Counted from the stretch's first letter, positions 41,812-54,198 are shown. The stretch: 64,000 nt of DNA from Pseudevernia furfuracea (GCA_022315425.1 JAIUPT010000020.1:2154414-2218413); one strand, 5' to 3'. Notes: generated by a model not told the origin, from the sequence alone. Translations and numbers: made by a program.

Positions 41812-43085
41812 AGTGAGAGGTCTGAGTGTCGTGCAGAGCTGAAAATTGGCTATGAAAAGACCCTAATTGCAGGTGGCTAAGTCCACGATTTGGCGAAGAA
41901 ATAATCAGCAGGTTGTTCTTGTAATATCGACTTAAGTTGTGTGCGAATTCCGGTCACAATTGCGCGCGCCGGTTATCATTGCGACGATCGCTGCAGCGAG
42001 CGTAATGCGCATCAACACCCGAGCAGTAAGTAAGCTGACATCCGTATTACTGTTCTGTGCGCTTACGACACACGGAGTTTATGGACCAACATGCCGCGTG
42101 GCCGCTTACTTTCGCTTTGGAAGCTGGAATGATGAGATGTGACTTCTTCAAGGCTCGAGTGTGGATCGCTTCGATCGTATAGAAGAGATAAAAGTCTGGT
42201 TTCAACTTGTAAGTTTGAGTTCCAAGCCTCAAACAGGTCAGAACTTCAGGGCGGAATGATTGAACGTGATTCAATCGGACTCAAGCAATACTAGCTTGGC
42301 CACCGGAAATGAGAAAAGGCCGGTGTGTTGGACAAATACCAGGGTCTGTAGCAGTATCGATTCCAAAAAAGACTTTTTATTCAGTTGTCCCACATATTAC
42401 TCTCTTATCGCACCGTTACGGGCCAATCTCACGCGCATTATCACCGTTTTTATGATACTCGTAGCCATCATTGTTGTCCAAACCGAGGATCTCGCCGATC
42501 CCTCGACTGCAAACGATCAACACATTCAATACAAGACCACAGAACACGATTTCGACGGCGTGAGAATAGCGTTCGGCAATACCGAGGGCGTGATGACATA
42601 TGGTAGGGTAGGCAAGATGTTCGATACGCTGGGCTATTTCATGTAGAAGCATAGGATGTGTGAGGCGGCTTCTGGATTGTTGGTGATGAAGGGTGCCGGG
42701 GGCGCATACAATAGCAGAAGAGGAATTGCAGGGGACCCTGGGGACTTGGGAAGTGTTTTGACGACGACGGCTTGTGGGCTACTAATTTCGAGAAGAGCGT
42801 CCGCTGCGGCTTGAATCCCTGCATTACGTTGGATGTACCGCTTCATACGCAGATTTAACCTAGCACGTTGTCTCATATATTGCAAAGGTTAAGTGCGTTG
42901 AAAGTGAAATCAATTTTGGGGCACAACTTCGCTCATGCCAGTTGGTGAAGTCTTCTAGGTGGTGATGCACAATGTAGGGAATGGAAGTCGATGTAGGTTG
43001 GCCAGTAGATTATAGTTTGATAGAGACTTATTCTTTTTGGAGAGATTTTTGAAATAGATTATATCCAGCCTTCTCAGCAACACCC
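41812..43085. other. 1.3 kb intergenic region, no gene seen
   Basis: Short frames only, for example 42260-42646 on plus, which has a hydrophobic patch but no motif. It contains the promoter of the RTA1-like gene and the terminator of the nitrate transporter. Confidence 0.4.
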
Positions 43086-44843
43086 TCACGGCGCTTTTAA
43101 CTGTCCTTTCGGTACAGGTCGAATCCAAGCAATCAGCAGACTGGCGGCAATATTCACAACTCCAACAATCCAAAAGATTTTAGAATAATCATGGCCGTTA
43201 TATCTCGCGATCAAGAGATAGATGATACCGCCAAGGTCACCTGCGGCACCTGCGACACCGGTGATAAGCCCTGAAGCGTCAATGGTCAGTTTCGCTCATT
43301 ACATAGCGGCCTTGCGGACACCCAAAAAGCATCAACTTACCATTGAAAGTCGGATGCACGTGGGGTAGTAGCGCAAAAACCGAGCCATTTCCAGCCTCTT
43401 CGAAGAAGGCCAACCCAGTCATTAGCCCTACCATAGTGGCCTTATTGTGAGGATTGATGAAACCAATTACTATCATGAAGACACCCATAATGATTGCGAG
43501 AGAATGCATCAGAATCTTCTTTCCCCATAAAGAGCCGGTTGATCGATAAACGAGGTCGCTAATCATCCCGCCCATTGGTCTGAAGACAGCATTGAGCAGA
43601 CCATACATTGCGGCCCAGCGACCAGACCCTGTCTGGCCCAACGACTTGAAGTTCTGGAGATAGTAGGCTCCGAGGAAAGAGTTGACTGCTAGCTCGGTCC
43701 CAAAGGTGCAGAAGTAGGCTACAACGAGGCACAAGGTCGGCAGAGAGATGAGTGCCTTGATATACCCGTGGTAAGTCGGCTTCTCAACAAGCTCCCAGCT
43801 GGCCGCGTTTAGGAAATCTTGCTCGTCTAATACCGTCTCGTGATCCCGGTTTCGGATGCTTGTCGAGTCAAGTTCAACGGATTGATCTGAGTACCCTCGT
43901 TTGGAGCTCTTCCGTCCCTGCTTTCGGGGCCCGGATATCTGGTTCCGGTTGCCAAGTGTGCTCACATACACGTCGCGGTGCTCAGCTTGGCGTTGCATGT
44001 CGTAAGCGCGTGAGGACCACTCTCCAGTTGGGGCATCCGGACATGCGATAATGATCAAGAGAGCGGTCACTGCGATCAAGACAAAAGGTACCACGAAGGC
44101 TACTCGCCATGCGGTATGTGGCGTAAGATGCTGATGTTGAACCAGCGAGTCGAAGATTGCCGGCATCAAGAAGTACGTGACGCCTGATCCAGCATTTCCC
44201 AGGCCAGCGGCAAGAGCGTTCGCAGTACCGACAACGTTTTTATCAAAGAAACCGGTCGTCCAGACTTGGCAAGGCACGAAGCTGCCTCCTAAAATGCCAA
44301 CGAAGAAGCGCAGAGCAATTAGACCACTAGCGCTCTGGACTGTGCCTGCTAGCGCTGTGGGAATGGCACCAGCTGTAACGTCGAATAGTCAGCATTTATC
44401 GTACAGCCCGGATGACTAGTTGTATCCTGAGCATTAAGAGTCGAAGGATCTAAACTATGTCTTGCCAATTGGTTTTCGTAGATGGGTTTGGGAACGACAT
44501 TGGGGGACTTCTTACCTATGAGGATTGCGGCAAAAGTCCATCTCGGCCCAAATCGATCGCAAGCAGCACCCGCAGTCAGTCGCACTATCAAAGTTGCTGT
44601 CAAGGCGACAATGTTCGAGTTGGCGATTTGGTCTTGGGTAAGATTGAGATCCTTCTTGATGGTTACAGTCAGTAGTGGCGAGAACGCGTACCATGACCAG
44701 AAGGCGACGAAAAACGACCACCAGGAGAGAAGAAAGACCCGACCATAGATATTGAAGGGGTTGAAGATAGGAATCGACTGAGCTTTTTTGTTGACAGGGT
44801 TGATTGTGGGAGCCTGCCAGAGTGAAGCTATCATAAATCCCAT
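43086..44843 (-). CDS. nrtA: Nitrate/nitrite transporter, MFS NNP family
   Basis: Three exons: 44843-44516, 44372-43341 and 43270-43086, giving 514 aa. Twelve membrane segments are expected; the N-terminus IPIFNPFNIYGRVFLLSWWSFFVAFWSWYAFSPLL is typical. Both nitrate-signature regions are present: AGLGNAGSGVTYF in TM5 and EEAGNGSVFALLP in TM11. Substrate-binding arginines are seen in TM2 (VRLTAGAACDRFGPRW region) and TM8 (NAVFRPMGG). The long hydrophilic loop between TM6 and TM7 (about residues 250-320) is a feature of fungal CrnA/NrtA proteins. It imports nitrate with protons. The C-terminus PVPKGQLKAP comes from the last exon. No nitrate or nitrite reductase gene lies in the window. The first intron is 143 bp, longer than its neighbours. 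Confidence 0.92.
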
Positions 44844-46527
44844 GGCTCGTCACTCTCGCCGTCTTCTCTCCACGTGTGTATGCTGGAGTCCTTACGTGAC
44901 AGGAGACGATTGACAGCTCTCCACTGACATCGAGTTTAGACCTCGCCCATAGTACAAGGAGGAAATGATTCTATCGTAGAGGTTAAAAAGGCATGTAGAA
45001 ACGAGGAGTATGGCAAAAGCGGAAATTAAGCTGAGACATATTGTCCTAGTAGAAAGGGACCTCCGTCGCGCCGGCGCGGGGAGGCTGCATAAGTAGTGTA
45101 CAGTAGAATGAAAAGTGGTTTCCCGGCAAAAGTGCAAAGCAACATCATGCATGACATAGGACGGCAGGGAACTAGGCAAGTAATACGTGGAAGATGAATC
45201 TTCGAGAGAATTCTTCCAAGGCTGTGGGCGGATTTTGCGCATTGTCCTAATATCCCAGAAGGTGAAGACGTATACTTACTACAAAAGTCGGCTGAGTGCA
45301 TGATGATTACTCAAAGGGGGCTGCGCGAGGTGCGCTGTACGCTATCATGATAGAAATTCTGGTTAACGGTACGGTATGCACGATGGATGAATGATGTCTG
45401 ATAGGGCCGCTTACGTATTTACTTCAAGGACCGCCGGGCCGCAACGTGGGGGACCTTTACTTTCGTGCCGCTTTCGCAATACTCCTAAACTTGAATCAGC
45501 ATCCACATCGTGCATCAGCATATGCAGCTGAACCCCTGATTTTAATTTGCTGACACGGACCGCAGGTACGCGAGTTGACAGCGAATCAAGTAATGGGAAA
45601 GCCACCTCTTTATCCGGGACAACCTACCATCGTGTATTCTTCCCAAAACCACTTTTTTTTTGGATGGCGGTGAGGCAATTGGTACCATGGGGTGTGCGTT
45701 TGATGTGAACTAATGCACATGCCAAATGATAAGCCTTCAGGGTCACAAGGTGGCCAAAGCTCGTAATCTCTTCCCCTTAGGAGGACATTCAAAATTTGGC
45801 AACAGTGTCGAGGCTATGGCTTTAAAGTCAGGGTATGGCTTTAGAGTCAGGGTAAGAAGTGGCGAGCATATCATACTGGGTCCTCTTGAGACAATCCCAA
45901 CCCCCTTTGTAGTGCATAGCCGGCTCAGCTTTATCTTCGCAGACTGCGGACCTCCGATAAGAAAGTTGTTCTTCCAATCACTACCCGTCGCGCGTCATGC
46001 AGTGGTGCAGAAATTGTTGCCAGCGAAATCTCCATTGGATCCTCACTAGTCTCGCATGTCGCCTGTTCCTGGCACTGAGGTAGGTATCGGAACTTCATTC
46101 CGTCATCTGTCGAGTACTTCCCGTTCCAGAGGCTTTCTATCACTGCTCGCAGCCTGGCGTAAGACGTGATCTAAGCCTGGCAAAGGTCCTGTTTCAGCGT
46201 GACTGAAATGAAGGGCACCGGTGCTTCGTTGATTAATTGAACTTATTGTGACTTTGCAAGTTGGGGTGTAGCACAGAAGCAAACCAACCAAAGACAGGGC
46301 ACCTATCAAAAATGCTAAGGCCTTCGAGCGGGCGTCCAAAGTAAAAGTCGGCTTTCACTGTTGTGGCAGATCCAAACAAATTTACAGCCAGCAAGTCTTA
46401 TCATCGAGAATGGACGGCGTACAAAGGCATTGAGCCTAGGCATTGGCAGTGTGACAAGGGTAACATAACCTCCGGGCAACCATGAGAGGGCTGGAGCAGG
46501 CTGTGAATATTAAACTGTGGCCTGGGA
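44844..46527. other. 1.7 kb intergenic region, no gene seen
   Basis: Interval between the nitrate transporter start and the next plus-strand gene, likely holding both promoters. No reading frame carries a recognisable motif. A short direct repeat (GGCTTTAAAGTCAGGGTATGGCTTTAGAGTCAGGGTA) lies at 45816-45852. Confidence 0.45.
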
Positions 46528-48616
46528 ATGGAGAGCCAGCGAAAGCGTGGGGCAAACTCAAGCGGGTAAGTGAAGTTCAACTCTCTGTGTCCACTACAAG
46601 TAATCCTAACTTGTAAAGCCAAAAAATTGACATTCTAGCCAGGACCCTGAGCTCTGGGATGAAAACGGGGATACATTGATATTCTTTGGTCGTGGATGTG
46701 GAGACCCTTCATTTCGTATTTGCTCAAGTCTGGTTGAAGAGACAAAGTCGGCAACTCTGATCGCCATGTTAAACAAGGGAGCCGTCCAACCGGAAGTCAG
46801 TAAGAACAGTCGAATCCCTGGAGTGCAGCACAAGCTTTATATTGATGCTCATTCTGGAGGATCAAAAGTTGAAGTTTTGCGCTATCACGTTACGACTAGA
46901 AATTTCTTTGCCTTTTTGATTCGGAAGCCTCTGGTGGGGTTTACCTTCTACCAGGCCCTCGCCGATCTGTACGAGCGTCTGGAGGACTACTTGTCACCAA
47001 ATATTGATTGTGCGGTTGCACTTCAATCATATCTGGTCATGATTGGCCTTGTGAACGTATCAAATGAGCCTCGGGCTGCGGCGGGTCTTTTGGCTTGGAG
47101 CGAAGATGTCAGATGGAACAATGGATGGCGCGAGGCGTAAGTACATCTCCGAGGTGTCCTATTCTGCCCCGAAGCTTTAAAATGCGAAGTCGGCCTTGCT
47201 AGCGCTGCGCTTGACAAGGAAGAGTCATCAGATACGGTTCGATAGCTTCCCCATCTCTGAAATTGCGTCTTGTGGTTGATGAGACAAGCTGACTTGATTA
47301 GATTCGTGCACAGCGTTGGCATGTACGATGAACTCAGTCGTCTCCCAGAAAGTGCTGATATCAGCCTACCAACAACAGCGCATCTGGACCGAGCGCACCT
47401 CGATATTCAAGCACGTATCCATGAAGCTGAGGACCGCTTATCCACGTTCTACTTCGACGACGCCCATTTCTCCCAGGAAGATATGTCACCGACTGTTCGA
47501 GCCGCATCTGTTAGATTTCGAAAATTTCTAAAACAGTATTACGAGAAGAAATACCAGACTTGGCCGATACGGAGAGCACAGCCGAGCCTATGGCTGGATA
47601 GAATCATTGTTGGCGGCCTGCAGGAGGACTTCAATGCTTTATATGAGTATAATGTCGACAGAAACGTGGAATGGAATGGCGACGACGAAAGTGAGGACCG
47701 AAAGAACAGAACTCTGCTTAAATCGATCAATGCGCTAAACTTCGGCCTTGATGGCGAGGATGTTCGAATGTTAGGCGTTATGCGAAATCTAGACTGCAGA
47801 CTCAACGCCTCTCACATTCCGCATCCCTATCCTCTCCTTCCAACCTCAGTACTTGCACCCACCCCAGCAAAGAAGTCTGTCTTTGGTGGAAAGAAGAGAG
47901 ATAAGGTTCGAGAGTCGCGAATTGCGCATGCCTATGCAGAGGCCAGTAATGCATCTAAATTGATTCGCGAGCACGCCGAGAACAATTTGGTGGAAGCCTT
48001 TGTTCAATTCGAGAGAGCTGATCAACCAGCTGATGTTGATCCACGGGAGGCACGAAGGGAGCGGTGGATCATCATTTACTGTGTGCTGCAGACGCTGGCT
48101 GGTATTTCCGAGGACGTTCCCAACCTGAGCTTCAACGGTCATGTGACCTACTTCCTCAACACGCGGCTTCAGGGTCTCCCTCCGTGGAGCCCCACAGACA
48201 AAATTTTCATAGACGCTTCCCGCGAGCATAGTCATGCCTGGAAAACAGCCGGAGCATGGGCCAGTGACCACTATGAACCTCGGGCATCACAGAACGGATT
48301 TCATTCGTATTCGACAAGTGAAGCCACCCCTCAAACCCGCCCCTTATCACTAGGCTCTCAAAATGACACAATGACCCTTTTCGACTCGAATCGGGACATC
48401 ACTTGTAGTGAAATTGGCGCCCACGAGGCTTATTCGATAGGCAAATTTCCTCCAGTCCCTGAAACGCGTCTAGGCCCAAATTGGGGTGTTCCTCCTGTAT
48501 CTCCACCCAAGTTCGCTGCGGTTGCTGGCACTGATCGGTATGCTACAAAGCCGCTTCCTGTACGCCCAAACCAAGGGAGTAAGCGCGATCCGGAAGTACG
48601 GCGTCCCAAGCAATGA
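46528..48616 (+). CDS. Conserved fungal protein of unknown function, 616 aa
   Basis: Three exons: 46528-46565, 46639-47136 and 47302-48616. The short first exon (MESQRKRGANSS) was found by the phase requirement of the second. The core is familiar from many filamentous ascomycetes: DENGDTLIFFGRG...PSFRI, YHVTTRNFFAFLIRKPLVGFTFYQAL, AAAGLLAWSEDVRW, GWREAFVHSVGMY, FRKFLKQYYEKKYQTWP, IPHPYPLLP, NNLVEAFVQFERADQ..VDPREARR.RWI.IYCVLQTLA and VTYFLN. I believe this corresponds to a domain-of-unknown-function family (DUF8004-like), but I cannot confirm the number. No membrane segment or signal peptide. The last 100 residues are Pro/Ser-rich and probably disordered. The 165-bp second intron is long for this window. 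The function is not known. Confidence 0.8.
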
Positions 48617-50027
48617 GTGAGACCTATACCAATCAAGCATCTGCTGCATGTCACTTGGCTCGTAAGCGGAAAGCAGGACCTTGATTTACTCTCAGCTCAA
48701 AAGTTACAAAGGGGAGTGATGTTTGAATCAACAACAAAATCTCTCGTTAGCGCTATACTGCCAGAGCCCGGCATCTAGCGAGCGTGTCAAAGCAAGAGAC
48801 CAGAGTCCTTTTAATTCGTCGTCCTCACAAGGCCTCGGGCATGTTTGTAAGCAGCTACCGAAAAGTCATGAAGCTCTATTTACGCACTATTCTCTCAATC
48901 GAAATCATTCATCAAGCCCCTAAGCACCCGAATGTTAGCGAGATCAATGTTCTTCTCGGGCTCCCGAGTATCATCAGATGGTGACATCCGGTTGTTTTTT
49001 GCAATAGCCTGCTTTGCTAGTGAGTCTTGGTTTTTCAATGGATGGAACTTAATGCAACGTGTGTAAGCTCTGTCGTATTGAAGGAGGCTAGGTTCAAGTG
49101 TTAACCTTCTCTAATACGTCCCAGTATTTGCAGCTATCTTTATATCAGCTTGCCTTATTCACTATCCAGTCATCAATCGCCCTGCTATCGACGAAGTCGA
49201 CTTTTTGAAAAGATTTGAATAAACAATCTAGCTCCATGACGACGTTTTCAAGTCCCTTCATTTATATAGACACATCGCTCGTATCTCGAAATACACGCAT
49301 AGAACAATGATACCAAGACAAGCTGCTGCAAGCATGGACAACATGGACGAGATAGGCTGCTACTGACATGAACAACATGGACAACAAGACAATTTGGCTG
49401 CTGCAGGCATGGACAACATGGACAACATGGACAACTCTGGTCCTAGACTGCATTCGTCTAGCGCACTCAAATCAGCATGCGATCTGGCCAATTTTCCACA
49501 ACGGCAAAAAAAAACGAATGCTCGGACCGTTATCAATCAACGTCAACGCACACCTAAGCCTTCTAGGCATGTGACCCTTGTCGATATACTCAGTAACTCA
49601 GTCCGGGCCATGCTGGGTTGCCTCCAGGCCTCGATGTCGCTGTCAATACCCCTGCGCGGTGACACTTCATGGAGAATATGACTTGACTCTGTACTGGTCC
49701 TGACACTACAACTAGATCACCCTTACTCCATTCGTGACAGCAAGCAAATTCAAAGAAGTTGACTAGTAGAAGCTTTGATAAGAGACTATCGAAAGCGAAT
49801 ACACACACTTCAGATCTAACAGAACATAACTACTCTCATAAGTATTTGAGCTTAGTTACAAACACGTTGAAAATGAAGAAAAAAATCTTCATAGCATTTT
49901 TACGCTTGAACATATAAGACGACGAAAGAAAGGGACTTGTCGAGATGACTATGCCCGGGTATACATTGAAATAGCCGGTCTTCAGCGAGTATTTTAATAC
50001 CCACGTGAATTGCAGCGACATATTGGT
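48617..50027. other. Intergenic region with a short minisatellite
   Basis: No gene is supportable. It contains ATGGACAAC repeats at 49322-49437, detailed separately. The right end is the 3' side of the minus-strand gene at 50028. Confidence 0.45.
49322..49437. repeat. Nested minisatellite (GCTGCTGCAGGC + ATGGACAAC units)
   Basis: A unit of GCTGCTGCA(A/G)GCATGGACAACATGGAC occurs at 49322 and 49398, with a diverged copy at about 49357 and extra ATGGACAAC nonamers. Open frames on both strands repeat Asp-Asn-Met or Val-Val-His and are artefacts. Confidence 0.75.
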
Positions 50028-51188
50028 TCAGAGTTCCTCCTCTGATTCTGGCCGAGCCTGCGCGGTAGCTGCCAGAGACACATTCTCATTGGACAAATCT
50101 ATTAAAGATGCTTCCCAGAGAATAGTCGTCTGATTCGCCGCAGCAGACTCGGAGAGGCCCAGAATACGGTACTGACCAAAGTATTCCAACTCATTAGCCA
50201 GACGTTCCACGCGGGCCCGATCATCAGGAAACTGAAATCCCACAGGTGTTTCAATCGCCTGATCGATCAAGCTCTGCGCATCGATGCGGCTAAGTTCGTC
50301 GCGAACAGGGGCTGTCTCGACATGACCTGCCTGGACATTCCCCACGTTCTCGTGAACCGGCTCTTCCAACAACCGAACAAATTCGGGGTTGGCCTGGCTT
50401 GTCAACGCGTCATGTGCACGCTTCTCTTCCTTCTCCTTCTCCTTTCTCGCCTTCAGCTTCTCGCGGCGCTTTGCATTCTTCGCGTGGTTCTTTCCTGGCT
50501 TTTGAACCCCTGAAGGCTCAGCTGCCAAGACGTCCACCACTTTCTTCTTCTCTTCCTTCTTCACATCCTTCCCATCGATCTTCTTATCCCGCCGTTTATT
50601 CCCCCGATCTCTATTGTTCCACGGTAAGCCACCCTTACGGGGAACACCGCCGGTCCAGTTGAAGGCATCAGAAGGCATGCCTTGCGGCGCACCGACTGCG
50701 AAACCTCCAAAAGGACTGGGAGGGGGCAGCGACGGCGGATACTGCGCACCTTGGTATGGGTAGAGACCCATGCCCATGGGTGGCATTACCTGCTGCGGCT
50801 GCCAGGGGTAGAAGGGGAAGGGAGAAGGAGAAGGAAGAGGAGGAGCGCCGTAACCATAAGCGGCGGCGTGTGCCGAACTTGCCTGCATTGCCATGCGCAT
50901 CTGTTGCATTTCTGCAGCCATTTGCGCATTCTGTTGCTGCAGCGCAGTCATTTGCTGCTGCTGCGCAAAGGGGGTCGGGCAAGCACTGCGTCTGTGGTGC
51001 CGGATGTTGCACCGCGGGCACAGTTCCCAACAAGGCACCCCAGGGCGATGTCTACACCGACACTGCCCGCAGACTGGCCACCCACCGGGGGCACCACCAT
51101 TGCCACCCCTGTTCTCATTGCTGTTGCCACCGGCATTACCACCGTTGTCGCCGACAGAGGTCATGTTGATATTCGCGCCTTGAGACAT
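50028..51188 (-). CDS. Cysteine-cluster, Gln/Met/Pro-rich protein of unknown function
   Basis: Single exon, 386 aa, true ATG at 51188. Residues 1-38 are Gly/Asn-rich. Residues 40-70 hold a compact Cys/His cluster (C40, C43, C45, H47, C53, C57, C60, H64, H65, C70), which probably binds one or two zinc ions but matches no classical spacing I know. Residues 75-105 are Gln/Met-rich and possibly coiled. Residues 110-170 are Pro/Tyr-rich (PLPSPSPFPFYPW, PMGMGLYPY). A highly basic Lys-rich segment (KRRDKKIDGKDVKKEEKKK to RKEKEKEEK) follows, then an acidic C-terminus. The composition suggests an RNA- or chromatin-associated protein, by inference only. It is the last convincing intact gene before the repeat-rich right end. 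Confidence 0.6.
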   Translation of the reverse strand: MSQGANINMTSVGDNGGNAGGNSNENRGGNGGAPGGWPVCGQCRCRHRPGVPCWELCPRCNIRHHRRSACPTPFAQQQQMTALQQQNAQMAAEMQQMRMAMQASSAHAAAYGYGAPPLPSPSPFPFYPWQPQQVMPPMGMGLYPYQGAQYPPSLPPPSPFGGFAVGAPQGMPSDAFNWTGGVPRKGGLPWNNRDRGNKRRDKKIDGKDVKKEEKKKVVDVLAAEPSGVQKPGKNHAKNAKRREKLKARKEKEKEEKRAHDALTSQANPEFVRLLEEPVHENVGNVQAGHVETAPVRDELSRIDAQSLIDQAIETPVGFQFPDDRARVERLANELEYFGQYRILGLSESAAANQTTILWEASLIDLSNENVSLAATAQARPESEEEL

Positions 51189-53322
51189 CTGCGAAAAGAT
51201 GTTAGCAGTGCTATTAAGCTGAGACGAATGGGGAAGTTTTTGCTCTCAGCGCGATCATGACGCGTGCTCTGCAGTCGAGATCTTCGAGAATGAGAGTTGA
51301 TGCCTACCTGTCGCAGATTCAAAGTTTCTTGATGATATCTTCGTGCGTTATCAAGTCTGTTGACTATGTGTACAAAGATGAATGTTTGAATCGCGGGTGT
51401 AGCTATGCTGTGGATGAAAAGTCGAAGAAGGATGACTTTGTGTACTCGATTGTTTAGCGCAAACAAACCAGATTAGCGTGTATCTAGGTATACTCAATCT
51501 ACCTTACTAAGGTAGGTACTGGGGAGCACCTAGCGCGATATTTCAAATACTAAGGTAAAGTATATTAGGTACTCGCCGCGATCGATTGTCTCGCAAACAA
51601 CTCACAACATTCAAGAAATAAGACCGAAAATACTAAAGCAAAATTTTCTTGATCAATAACAATAAAGCCATGTTCTCAACCTTTCTGACTACTCGACCAC
51701 TGGGTAATGTCCCTAAGCTTGTGAGTGCAGACCCCCCGTTGCTGACAGCATGGACCTGCCCTGGGAATGCGCAAAGCGCTTGAATACACGCAACTCTCGA
51801 GTCTCTGCTCTCCCCATTTTAGGATCCTGAGGGGTGGACGCTATCGCTTGACAGGGCACTGATCACCACAATGGATAGATGACAACAGGTGAGCAAGGAC
51901 CTTTTGAGGCTGTCTTAAAGATTGGTGACTGCTATATAATCCATTCCCCAAGCCTACCTTACGAGACGCCATATCTAAGAGAATAGTTCTCCCGACACCG
52001 AGATCTTGGCAGGTCACCCAACGCCAATTATGCCCAAGACTATTATTGATCGCGACACGTCTACATTGTAGCACAATTAACGTCTTGCTTCTTGATGCAT
52101 CTTCTGGGATATGCAGTCCCTCTTCATATGGTGTCGTAACCTACGCCGCAAGCTGTCAGCGCCTTGCAATCTTCAATAACGAGTCACCGACTACTGCCCG
52201 AACAGCAACAGCTCACGCTCCCTTCCAAGCCTGATCCTATCGCAGCTATCCTCCTCACCAGGCATCGATACTGGTCTACTCTGGAGCTACAGGGCAAGCG
52301 ATTACTAGCCTCGAGAGGAGTGCCCCCTCGCCCTGCTCCACTTCTCTTGCTACAAGTTCACTGACAAGTCTTTTGATACCAGACATCCCCGAATCCTACA
52401 GCCTCACACTGCCTACCTCTCATGCTTCCAAGCTTGACCTTTCAGTCTCACCGTCACATAGCCCTATACTATCTCCTCAAGGAATCGCGTTCTCGCCAAA
52501 GCCACTTGGATCCTGCATTCTGTCATGAATCACGGTTCTGACCGACAAGAGAGCTAAATCGATACCATTGGTTGTGAAATCCACCAAAACTAGAGCCTTG
52601 AGAGCTACAATTTGTGTTGTCTAGCGAGGACAATCGTGGAGCATGTTCACCATTCGCAAGACTTGGAGGTTTTATACACACCAATGGCAGCAATACGAGT
52701 CTGGGCTAAGGGTCAGCAGGGTTCATTAGTGATTTTGGCTTCGATTCTGCTTGGATCTTCATACACCGTTGACACATCGCCCTGATCGGTGTCAGAGGAA
52801 GTCTGTCGGTATGTTGTCTACATACTTCTCATATCAGCCTCGAGGGTTCTATTGACCATATCGTCTCTCTGACGACCTTCGTTGTCGGATTCTATCTCGA
52901 GATATCTTCACGGAGAGAATCACTTTTCTTTTACAATCTGTCTCCTTAAAATAGGCAGCCAGGTCACATATCAAGAGAGAAAGTAGCTTGACTATGCGAT
53001 CTTGGATTAGCCGTAGTTCGATGTCAGTCAAGAAAGAAGCTGTGGTATCTGTCAGGCCTACTACAAGCGATTGTATTGCCATATATTCAAGATATGATAT
53101 CAGAGTAGTATCATATATAGAGTCTTGCCTCTTGGCACGTGTGCTCTCCGTATTGTTTACCGTAAATTACATTTCGGCGCTAAGGCCTTGCCCATTTCCA
53201 TCTCAAACTTCCAAAGTTCCATCTCCATAATTTTAATCCCATACCTACTCTCCTCCCCCTTGCCCTTCATAACGATGACTTTGTTCATCTCAAAAAATGT
53301 TCGCTGGCCGCATTCAAGAGAA
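51189..53322. other. 2.1 kb gene-poor region
   Basis: No gene is supportable. It contains a TACCTTA palindrome (51499-51515) and further TAAGGTA words up to 51565. Short frames (for example minus 53082-52849) have no motif. Confidence 0.4.
51499..51515. repeat. Palindrome CTACCTTA-C-TAAGGTAG
   Basis: Perfect 8-bp arms around a single base; another instance of the dispersed TACCTTA motif. Confidence 0.8.
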
Positions 53323-54198
53323 GAGAAGCACCTCTGATCTCCACCTACCTCCGGGTTTGCGTGGCTGTTTGACCTTGCCAATGTCTTCGGACAGAACATT
53401 CATCACGCCCGACCTTCCTTCTTCTTCTTTTATCTGTTTCTTTAGCATTCGCACAGGAATAGGGAAGCACCTCTAGACCGCCGTGACGGCTGTGAATAGC
53501 CTCTTCTCTACGCCATCACCCTTCAACATCGCCTTCTCCCCCGTCACCGTTTCGCTAGCCGTCACACACAGGAATAGAGAAGCACCTCTAGACCGCCGTG
53601 ACGGCTGTGAATAGCCTCTTCTCCTCTACGCCATCACCCTTCAACATCGCCTTCTCCCCCGTCACCGTTTCGCTAGCCGTCACACAGGAATAGAGAAGCA
53701 CCTCTAGACCGCCGTGACGGCTGTGAATAGCCTCTTCTCTACGCCATCACCCTTCAACATCGCCTTCTCCCCCGTCACCGTTTCGCTAGCCGTCACACAC
53801 AGGAATAGAGAAGCACCTCTAGACCGCCGTGTTTGTTATGAACAATCACCGCTTCAGTCTACATCGCCTCCTCCCCCGTCACCGCTTCAGTCTACATCGC
53901 CTCCTTCCTCGTCACCGCTTCAGCCTACATCGCCTCCTCCCCGTCACCGCTTCAGCCTACATCGCCTCCTCCCCGTCACCGCTTCAGCCTACATCGCCTT
54001 CTCCCCGTCACCGCTTCAGCCTACATCGCCTTCTCCCTCGTCATTGTTTCGCTAGCCGTCACACAGGAATAGAGAAGCACCTCTAGACCGCCGTGACAGC
54101 TGTTTTGCTCTCGATATGTCGCTGCCTCATTCAGGATCAGAGAAGCACCTCTGCTCCCCACCTACCTCCGGGTTTGCGTGGCTGTTTGACCTTGGCAA
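53323..54198. repeat. Composite minisatellite flanked by a 60-bp direct repeat
   Basis: Outer direct repeats (53323-53382 and 54139-54198) share AGAGAAGCACCTCTG and CCTCCGGGTTTGCGTGGCTG. Between them lie about 3.3 copies of a 115-116-bp unit starting at 53452, 53567, 53683 and 53798, then six copies of a 32-33-bp unit (53847-54041), then another partial long unit. AGAAGCACCTCT occurs at every junction and again at 54330. Pro-rich open frames across it are repeat artefacts. Confidence 0.8.
53847..54041. repeat. Six-copy 32-33-bp tandem repeat
   Basis: Unit CACCGCTTCAGCCTACATCG plus CC(T/C)(C/T)CTCCCC-GT. It resembles the CACCCTTCAACATCGCC part of the 115-bp unit, so it probably arose by local expansion of it. 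Confidence 0.85.

Noticed and set aside
53714..54086. Proline/serine-rich frames across the minisatellite as a cell-wall protein
   Set aside because: Two overlapping frames are equally open because of the repeat unit, and the frames do not extend into unique sequence.
53323..54198. CRISPR-like array
   Set aside because: Repeats are contiguous or variable in length without unique spacers of constant size, and the genome is eukaryotic.
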